From CAYXGE01 sp964464435 (GTDB taxonomy: Bacteria > Pseudomonadota > Gammaproteobacteria > Burkholderiales > Methylophilaceae), in NCBI GenBank assembly GCA_964464435.1, contig CAYXGE010000004.1, forward strand, positions 1 to 47,511: 47,511 nt of DNA. The letters run 5' to 3'. Positions 42,049 through 47,511 of the stretch are shown in pieces. The first letter of the stretch is position 1, and every line of letters begins with the position of its first letter. The notes beneath the pieces were generated by a model. The model did not search any database and was not told where the DNA came from. It worked only from the letters and a program-made list of their open reading frames with translations. Made by a program: the position numbers and the translations under genes.

Positions 42049-43158
42049 ATGGCATCTATAGTTTCAAAAGGTAATATTCAGTTGTTTATTTCTTATGCGC
42101 CTGGAACAGGGTCAACCGCATTAGAAACTTATATTCATTCTAACGCGGACAAGCTTAAAGATTTAGGATTTTTGATTTTACATTTTCCTAACGGCAACCA
42201 TGGTTCTGTTAAAGACAAGTTCTCACGGCATATATCATATGTTGATTACCTTGCTGAAACAAATAATCAATGTAATTACGTTGCTACAAGCGTTCGCAAT
42301 CCTTTTTCTTATTACTTTGCCGAGTACAAGCGAACTTTATCTAAATGGATATTTTATCTGAATGATAAAGATTCATTTATTTATAGAGATGAATCAAAAG
42401 CTACTCTGGAATCTATAAAGTTAGCTATGAATACCCAATCCTTTGATGAGTGGTTTTACTTTACACTACTTAAAGGTGTTCGTTATGGCTATGTCTATAT
42501 TAATGAAAATCATGCTGAAAAGGCTACTCACTTTATTAAAAATGAAAGTATTACGGAAAGTTTTGATGCTATTACTGACGAAATTTTTTCAGTAAAGTTT
42601 TCAGAAATTATAGGAACTGTTCCAAGAGTAAATGAATCTGGTTATTTGGGGCATTATTCGCAAGAAATATCAGAAAGAACTAAAGCACTGGCATTACAAC
42701 TTTTTGGGTATTATTTGCATGTACATAACTATCGGTTCGAGGACCTAAAAAATGTACAAGATGATATAAATAATCAAAATGTTAAGTTTGTTTCATGTGA
42801 AATTAATAAAAATTTAGAAATATATCAAAATGATTTAGTGGCTCTTGACTTAGATTTATCATTTTTGTCAAATTATCAGGAAATTTCGTTTAATTTTATA
42901 CTGTTAAATTCAATTAAAAATGTTGTTTTAAAAACCAAGAAGGTTGCAAATGACATCAAAATAGGAAATTTCTCTTTGGCTTTTAACTTTGTAGCTAAGC
43001 TACCTGTAGGTGAATATACATTTAATTTTTCTATTTTAGATGAAATAAAAAAAAATGGTCTTGCTCAAAAATATATTAATTTTAAAATATTATCTCAATT
43101 AGAAACTGATGATAATCAAGCGGAATTACCTTTTGAAATTACTTTTTTACATGAATAA
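42049..43158 (+). CDS. Sulfotransferase-like protein with C-terminal beta domain
   Basis: The N-terminal domain (about residues 1-235) has the P-loop-like 5'-phosphosulfate pattern SYAPGTGSTALETYI. It also has the 3'-phosphate-binding pattern SVRNPFSYYFAEYKR, matching PAPS-dependent carbohydrate sulfotransferases. The C-terminal part (about 245-369) is beta-rich: NDLVALDLDLSFL, ISFNFILLNSIKNVVLKTKK, LPVGEYTFNFSILDE. This strand pattern resembles the carbohydrate-binding Wzt C-terminal domain; that resemblance is inference. The protein may sulfate the glycan while binding it. No PAPS-synthesis genes are in the window. The ribosome-binding site is weak; ATG 42049 fits the domain start. Confidence 0.7.
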   Translation: MASIVSKGNIQLFISYAPGTGSTALETYIHSNADKLKDLGFLILHFPNGNHGSVKDKFSRHISYVDYLAETNNQCNYVATSVRNPFSYYFAEYKRTLSKWIFYLNDKDSFIYRDESKATLESIKLAMNTQSFDEWFYFTLLKGVRYGYVYINENHAEKATHFIKNESITESFDAITDEIFSVKFSEIIGTVPRVNESGYLGHYSQEISERTKALALQLFGYYLHVHNYRFEDLKNVQDDINNQNVKFVSCEINKNLEIYQNDLVALDLDLSFLSNYQEISFNFILLNSIKNVVLKTKKVANDIKIGNFSLAFNFVAKLPVGEYTFNFSILDEIKKNGLAQKYINFKILSQLETDDNQAELPFEITFLHE

Positions 43159-43208
43159 AAAATTAACATGTTTTGATTTACCCAAAATTTATTTTTTTAG
43201 GAATTATA

Positions 43209-44252
43209 GTGAATAGTTTTGAAGTAGCAGTTATAACTGGAATTACAGGGCAAGATGGCGCATATTTGGCACAATTGCTTCTTGAAAAAGGTTACACAGT
43301 TTATGGCACTTTCCGCCGCACCAGTTCTGTAAACTTTTGGCGTATTGAGGAATTAGGAATAAATAAACACCCAAATTTACACTTGGTTGAATATGATTTA
43401 ACGGATTTATCTACCAGTATTCGTTTGTTACAAACAACAGGGGCTACTGAAGTATATAACCTTGCGGCACAAAGTTTTGTAGGTGTTTCTTTTGATCAGC
43501 CTATAACAACCGCTGAAATCACTGGCATAGGGCCAGTAAATTTACTTGAAGCAATTCGTATTGTGAATCCTTCCATTCGTTTTTATCAAGCAAGTACTTC
43601 AGAAATGTTTGGCAAAGTACAAGCGATTCCTCAGATAGAGAGCACGCCTTTTTACCCACGAAGCCCATATGGCGTTGCTAAGCTATATGCGCACTGGATG
43701 ACCATTAATTACCGTGAAAGTTATAATATTTTTGCATCTAGTGGTATTTTGTTTAACCATGAGTCTCCGTTGCGTGGTCGTGAATTTGTTACGCGTAAAA
43801 TAACCGATAGCATGGCTAAAATTAAACTTGGTCAACTGGATGTGCTTGAGCTAGGTAATATGGACGCAAAACGTGATTGGGGGTTTGCCAAGGAGTATGT
43901 AGAAGGCATGTGGCGAATGCTACAAGCAGATAAGCCAGACACTTATATATTAGCAACTAACCGCACAGAAACGGTTAGAGATTTTGTTACTATGGCAGGT
44001 AAAGTAGCAGGTTTTGATTTAGCTTGGGAAGGTGTAGCAGAGTCTGAAATCGCGAAAGATACCAAAACTGGCAAAACGATAGTTAGAGTTAATCCAAAGT
44101 TTTACCGTCCAGCAGAAGTTGAGTTATTAATTGGTAACCCAGAAAAAGCAAAAAATGAGCTTGGCTGGGAGCCCAAAACAACCTTAGAAGAATTATGCCA
44201 GATGATGGTAGAAGCTGATTTTAGAAGAAATAAAGCTGGTTTTTCATTTTAA
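43209..44252 (+). CDS. gmd: GDP-mannose 4,6-dehydratase
   Basis: The enzyme converts GDP-D-mannose to GDP-4-keto-6-deoxy-D-mannose with bound NADP. The protein is 347 aa, normal for the family. The nucleotide-binding TGITGQDGAYLAQLLLEKGY is at residues 10-29. RRTSSVNFWRIEEL, the catalytic triad parts STSEMFG and SPYGVAKLYAHW (Tyr-x3-Lys), and HESPLRGREFVTRKIT are all present. GTG 43209 is chosen because AGGA (43199-43202) precedes it by 6 nt; an upstream in-frame start at 43173 adds non-family residues. It pairs with rmd, 11 nt downstream. Confidence 0.95.
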   Translation: MNSFEVAVITGITGQDGAYLAQLLLEKGYTVYGTFRRTSSVNFWRIEELGINKHPNLHLVEYDLTDLSTSIRLLQTTGATEVYNLAAQSFVGVSFDQPITTAEITGIGPVNLLEAIRIVNPSIRFYQASTSEMFGKVQAIPQIESTPFYPRSPYGVAKLYAHWMTINYRESYNIFASSGILFNHESPLRGREFVTRKITDSMAKIKLGQLDVLELGNMDAKRDWGFAKEYVEGMWRMLQADKPDTYILATNRTETVRDFVTMAGKVAGFDLAWEGVAESEIAKDTKTGKTIVRVNPKFYRPAEVELLIGNPEKAKNELGWEPKTTLEELCQMMVEADFRRNKAGFSF

Positions 44253-44263
44253 ATAATTAAAAA

Positions 44264-45157
44264 ATGAGAAACGTTTTAATTACTGGTATTGAGGGCTTTA
44301 CTGGGCGGTATTTAGCTTCAGAAATGGCTAAAGCTGGCTATATTGTAATAGGACTTTCTCAAAAAAAGCCTGAACATAAAATAGATGGCGTTCAAAATAT
44401 TTATGAATGCGACTTATGTAACGCTGTGAGTGTGGAAAGTCTTGTTTCAGAAATTCAGCCAGACTTTGTTGTACATTTAGCAGCTATTGCATTTGTGGCA
44501 CACGGTCAAGTTGAAGACATATATAAAACCAATGTGATTGGAACAAGAAATTTACTTGAAGCTCTTTTGAAGTTAAAGAAATCTCCAGAAAGCATCTTAT
44601 TAGCCAGTAGTGCCAATGTTTATGGAAATTCTGGCGGGGTGTTAGATGAGTTGGTTACTCCTGCCCCTGCAAACGATTATGCAATAAGTAAGTTAACGAT
44701 GGAATACATAGCTAGCTTGTATAAGGCGCAGCTGCCGATCATTATTGTAAGACCATTTAACTACACCGGCGTTGGTCAATCAATTAACTTTTTGATACCT
44801 AAGATAGTGAGCCATTTTAAAAATAAAATGCCTGTCATTGAGTTAGGGAGTCTTGATGTAGTAAGAGATTTCTCTGACGTAAGAGTAGTAGTAAAAGCTT
44901 ACCGTAAACTAATTGAGACTAATTTAAACGGAGAAACATTTAATGTGTGCTCAGGGAAAGGCTATTCATTAATGGAGGTTTTAGCGCTAATGCGTGAAAT
45001 TTCCGGACACTCAATAGAAGTTTGCGTTAACCCCAATTTTGTTCGTGCCAATGAGGTGCGAAGTTTGATCGGTTCTAAGGTTAAATTAGATTCGGCTGTT
45101 AGTGGAGGTCAAGATATTCCATTAGTTGAAACCTTAACTTGGATGTATAACCACTAA
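44264..45157 (+). CDS. rmd: GDP-6-deoxy-D-mannose reductase (GDP-D-rhamnose synthesis)
   Basis: This short-chain reductase reduces the 4-keto group of the Gmd product. The protein is 297 aa with the NAD(P) motif TGIEGFTGRYL (residues 7-17), catalytic SSANVYG and Tyr-x3-Lys in YAISKLTMEYIA, then VRPFNYTGVGQSINFLIPK, which matches Rmd. Unlike fucose synthase (Fcl), it lacks the epimerase residues expected for GDP-L-fucose, so GDP-D-rhamnose is the likely product. A Tyv/other reductase cannot be fully excluded. With manC and gmd it completes a GDP-D-rhamnose route. It converges with the double-FkbM gene. Confidence 0.86.
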   Translation: MRNVLITGIEGFTGRYLASEMAKAGYIVIGLSQKKPEHKIDGVQNIYECDLCNAVSVESLVSEIQPDFVVHLAAIAFVAHGQVEDIYKTNVIGTRNLLEALLKLKKSPESILLASSANVYGNSGGVLDELVTPAPANDYAISKLTMEYIASLYKAQLPIIIVRPFNYTGVGQSINFLIPKIVSHFKNKMPVIELGSLDVVRDFSDVRVVVKAYRKLIETNLNGETFNVCSGKGYSLMEVLALMREISGHSIEVCVNPNFVRANEVRSLIGSKVKLDSAVSGGQDIPLVETLTWMYNH

Positions 45158-45182
45158 TAGCTTATAAGTGTGCTAAAGTTTG

Positions 45183-46943
45183 CTAAGCTCTTTTAAATAA
45201 AGAAGTTTCTGCGCGGTTACGGCTAATGGTTGGAAACCAGAGGTTTTGGTCATCTTGAAACATGCTAGCCAAAATCAGACCATCACCACTGTAAGATTCA
45301 ATAACGTCATGTTCAACTAGAATAGTGGCACCAAGATTTCTTAAAGCTTCTAAGCAGTCTGAATGGGTTGTAGTTGATCCAGAGATGCAACTGTGATGTG
45401 TTGAAACCATAATAAATCTCAGCTTTTCTCTCGCCATTTTTAGGCTAATTGTCTTAAGAAAAGCTAGTTCAGCGCCTTGAATATCCATGTGTAATAGCTC
45501 AATAACATGTGTTTGAGCTTCTGTTAATACGTCAGGTGCATTCATCATCGGAATTGGAATGGGAGTGACTTCAGTTTCGGTAGGTGCTTCATGCTTTGGT
45601 TTTGACTCTCCCCCAATCCAAGCATTAATAAAGCGAACCCTTTCTGAATGGCCGTTAATGATTGTGTTTTGTTTGCCTACTTCTAGATTATGTTTGTCGG
45701 GTTCAATACATAATGCAACTGAATCAGGAATCTCCTTTAAGAACCATTGGGTGTAATATGCCCAAAAACAGCCTAATTCAACTATTGTAGATTTATGACG
45801 TATATAGCGCATTAAAGTGTGGAATATTGCTTCCTCTTGAGGCTCATGATGTCCGTTAAGGCCGCGAATAATATGAGCCATCCAGTCACCATAATAGCCT
45901 CCATATAGCACTTCAATTCCATTATGCATTCGTTGTAAAGTCACATCTCCACGCTTGATTGCTTGACCAGCCCCAGTAACTTTAGAAATAAAGTCTGTAT
46001 CCCGACAGCCGATTGTCATTAATGTTCTTTGAAACTCATTCATAGGTGCCCATCTATTTTGAATAGAAATATCTTCTTCAGTTATATTCTTTAAAGCAGC
46101 TTTTCTTATACATAAAAGATCTGTGTGCGGGTAGAAATCAATTTTGGTTGCTGCAAGGTATTGATCGTATAGATGCTCAAGCTTTTCGACTGAGATAGGT
46201 TTCTCTTGTTGCCAGTTTGTGATATTTAGGTCATAAATTTCTATGCACTCTACTAAGAAGTCAAAATATGCCTTTTTACCACCAGCCTTTTCTAAACCAT
46301 ATGGCCAAAATTCTATTACAATGGCTGGGGCATTGATTCCCAGTGAGGTCATGCCGCCTTGGAAAATTTGGCCTTCATGTCCTTGCGTATCAATCCACAC
46401 AAGAGTACTTTGCCAAGGAGGTGATTCTGAGCCTAAAATCCTGTCTGCAGTTTCGGCTTTAACTCGAACGCAGGCACGATTTGATTCACCAAGATCTAGC
46501 TGGCTTTCAACGTTAACGCGAACACGATGATCGCCGAAGTTACTATTGCAGAGCTCAAGCTCAACCTCCCCCACATGGTTTGTAAGCGCACATTCAATCA
46601 GTTGCGTACGATTTTGCAAACCTCTAATAGCAATATTAGCTTTTAATAGTAAAAAGTTTTTTGCATCAGCTTCAATTGCTATCGCTTGTTGAAATCTGCT
46701 TGGTAACATTGCATATAAGGTATGCGTTCCTATATTTGCACCAATATCTATAAAAGTATGAGGGTTGAATGAGAAACGCTGCTTTAGTAAGTAGATAACC
46801 TCGTCAATAATGTGTTCACCAAATTGACCGCTTTCACGTATGGATTTACCAATTACTTGATCGTTGTCATAAACAAAGATTGGGCCATTCGTAGTATTAC
46901 ACTTGCTCACGGCTTCTATTGGGTTTGGATTTAATGGGGGCAT
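45183..46943 (-). CDS. Protein with two FkbM-type methyltransferase domains
   Basis: This 586-aa protein carries two SAM-methyltransferase domains. Domain 1 (about residues 25-260) has FIDIGANIGTHTLYAM and VWIDTQGHEGQIFQGG, the FkbM pattern. Domain 2 (about 350-560) has a changed SAM loop, IVELGCFWAYYTQWFL, followed by CIEPDKHNLEVGKQN and LLHMDIQGAELAFL, still FkbM-like. A linker (about 270-345) joins them. The different motif I in domain 2 may mean altered binding. Both domains may act on two glycan positions. The gene is transcribed toward rmd and is less AT-rich than the middle of the island. Confidence 0.82.
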   Translation of the reverse strand: MPPLNPNPIEAVSKCNTTNGPIFVYDNDQVIGKSIRESGQFGEHIIDEVIYLLKQRFSFNPHTFIDIGANIGTHTLYAMLPSRFQQAIAIEADAKNFLLLKANIAIRGLQNRTQLIECALTNHVGEVELELCNSNFGDHRVRVNVESQLDLGESNRACVRVKAETADRILGSESPPWQSTLVWIDTQGHEGQIFQGGMTSLGINAPAIVIEFWPYGLEKAGGKKAYFDFLVECIEIYDLNITNWQQEKPISVEKLEHLYDQYLAATKIDFYPHTDLLCIRKAALKNITEEDISIQNRWAPMNEFQRTLMTIGCRDTDFISKVTGAGQAIKRGDVTLQRMHNGIEVLYGGYYGDWMAHIIRGLNGHHEPQEEAIFHTLMRYIRHKSTIVELGCFWAYYTQWFLKEIPDSVALCIEPDKHNLEVGKQNTIINGHSERVRFINAWIGGESKPKHEAPTETEVTPIPIPMMNAPDVLTEAQTHVIELLHMDIQGAELAFLKTISLKMAREKLRFIMVSTHHSCISGSTTTHSDCLEALRNLGATILVEHDVIESYSGDGLILASMFQDDQNLWFPTISRNRAETSLFKRA

Positions 46944-47062
46944 ATGCTAACTTTGCAATTAAGAGATTAAGTATCTATATTGGTTTTAATAATGCAATAA
47001 TCAAATATTAAAATTTCTAATTACATAATATTGTCGTTGCATTTCAAAGGTTCTTATTAAGC

Positions 47063-47511
47063 CTATAAAATGAGGGAGCTCGAATTCAACGCACTCAACC
47101 CTGTCAATTGAATCTCAAACTCACTGGTCAAGAAGTTAGTATCGGTATTACCTGAGAGGATATTACCCACTAAGCGTAACTGCCCGATGGCATTAAAGTC
47201 ACCACTTGTTAATATAGAAGCTAAGAAAGCCTGATCATTGGCAAGGCTAGTATTAGCATCAATGTTAGACAAATCAATCCTATCACCCTGAACAACACTA
47301 AAATCAGTAATCACATCACGGTTCGCCCCGACTACAGACTCAATAATCGCATTAAAGTCAAAGGTATCAGCGCCTAAACCACCAATCAGCGTATCAACAC
47401 CAATACCACCGATGATGATGTCATTTCCATCTAGACCTTCTATCTGATTATTACCTGCATTACCATTGATCACATTATTGAGCGCATTACCACGTGCGGA
47501 ATAGGCCTGAG
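47063..47511 (-). CDS. RTX (hemolysin-type calcium-binding) protein, C-terminal end, truncated by window
   Basis: The last 148 residues of a larger protein, open to the window edge. Glycine- and aspartate-rich nonapeptides are visible: GLDGNDIIIGG, GVDTLIGGLGADTFDF, which form calcium-binding beta rolls. After them comes DVITDFSVVQGDRIDLSNID, the classic cap of RTX repeats, then a C-terminal region that in this family serves as the type I secretion signal. It is read away from the window end and lies next to the glycan island. Known RTX surface proteins include S-layer proteins, adhesins and enzymes; which type this is cannot be told. Confidence 0.88.
   Translation of the reverse strand, partial: QAYSARGNALNNVINGNAGNNQIEGLDGNDIIIGGIGVDTLIGGLGADTFDFNAIIESVVGANRDVITDFSVVQGDRIDLSNIDANTSLANDQAFLASILTSGDFNAIGQLRLVGNILSGNTDTNFLTSEFEIQLTGLSALNSSSLIL

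Noticed and set aside
45153..45182. Terminator between rmd and the double-FkbM gene
   Set aside because: Only a 4-bp stem with a mismatch and no T-run can be formed (CACT/AGTG), too weak to call.
1..47511. CRISPR arrays, insertion sequences, phage genes or toxin-antitoxin pairs
   Set aside because: No regularly spaced repeats, transposases, integrases or recognisable toxin/antitoxin genes were seen on either strand.

Overview
The window looks like a chromosomal contig from a low-GC betaproteobacterium. The best guess is a Methylophilaceae-type methylotroph (Methylotenera/Methylophilus relatives). This rests on the tkt-gap-pgk-pyk order, a betaproteobacterial aa3/caa3-type oxidase cluster and general protein character; no marker gene in the window settles it. 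A run of 100 N at 9997-10096 is a scaffold join inside a uracil-DNA glycosylase gene.

Layout. (1) 1-9.9 kb: central carbon and housekeeping genes, all on the plus strand: tkt 3' end, gap, pgk, pyk, psiE, purC, a DUF1232 gene with a probable CTG start, ppa, a YoaA/DinG-type helicase, arfB, tsaB, rimI. (2) 9.9-17.8 kb: the UDG gene across the gap, lemA plus two TPM-domain genes, a secreted hypothetical protein, proS, a lytic transglycosylase, then on the minus strand a secreted hypothetical protein and queA. (3) 17.86 kb: tRNA-Leu(CAA), followed by about 400 bp without a gene. (4) 18.3-26.9 kb: a cytochrome c oxidase cluster: DUF2244 gene, coxB with a fused cytochrome c domain, coxA, a 39-aa assembly ORF, ctaG, ctaE, twin-TM DUF2909 gene (minus), SURF1, a SCO-like thioredoxin-fold gene, ctaA, ctaB. 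(5) 26.9-47.5 kb: an AT-rich surface-polysaccharide island: PhyH-type dioxygenase (minus), manC, kpsE/kpsM/kpsT-type ABC export genes, a GT4 glycosyltransferase, an FkbM methyltransferase-coiled-coil-2xDUF4214 protein, a 1345-aa protein with three glycosyltransferase modules, two methyltransferases, a sulfotransferase-like protein with a C-terminal beta domain, gmd, rmd, a double-FkbM methyltransferase (minus) and the 3' end of an RTX calcium-binding protein (minus).

How the genes work together. The glycolytic genes form one lower-glycolysis block. The cox genes supply the oxidase subunits plus heme A synthesis (CtaB, CtaA), copper delivery (CtaG, SCO-like) and assembly (SURF1, small ORFs). 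In the island, ManC-Gmd-Rmd can make GDP-mannose, GDP-4-keto-6-deoxymannose and GDP-D-rhamnose. The glycosyltransferases would build a chain, and KpsM/KpsT with KpsE would export it.

The most interesting candidate system is the set of modification and termination proteins in the island. A methyltransferase joined to about 320 residues of coiled coil resembles the architecture of the WbdD chain-length ruler. A sulfotransferase-like protein carries a beta domain reminiscent of Wzt-C, while the KpsT homologue has no such domain. The three-module glycosyltransferase has an inserted beta-rich module. Together they suggest a poorly described, ABC-exported, capped and modified glycan, possibly linked to an RTX surface protein. 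This functional link is inference; the domain architectures are read from the sequence.
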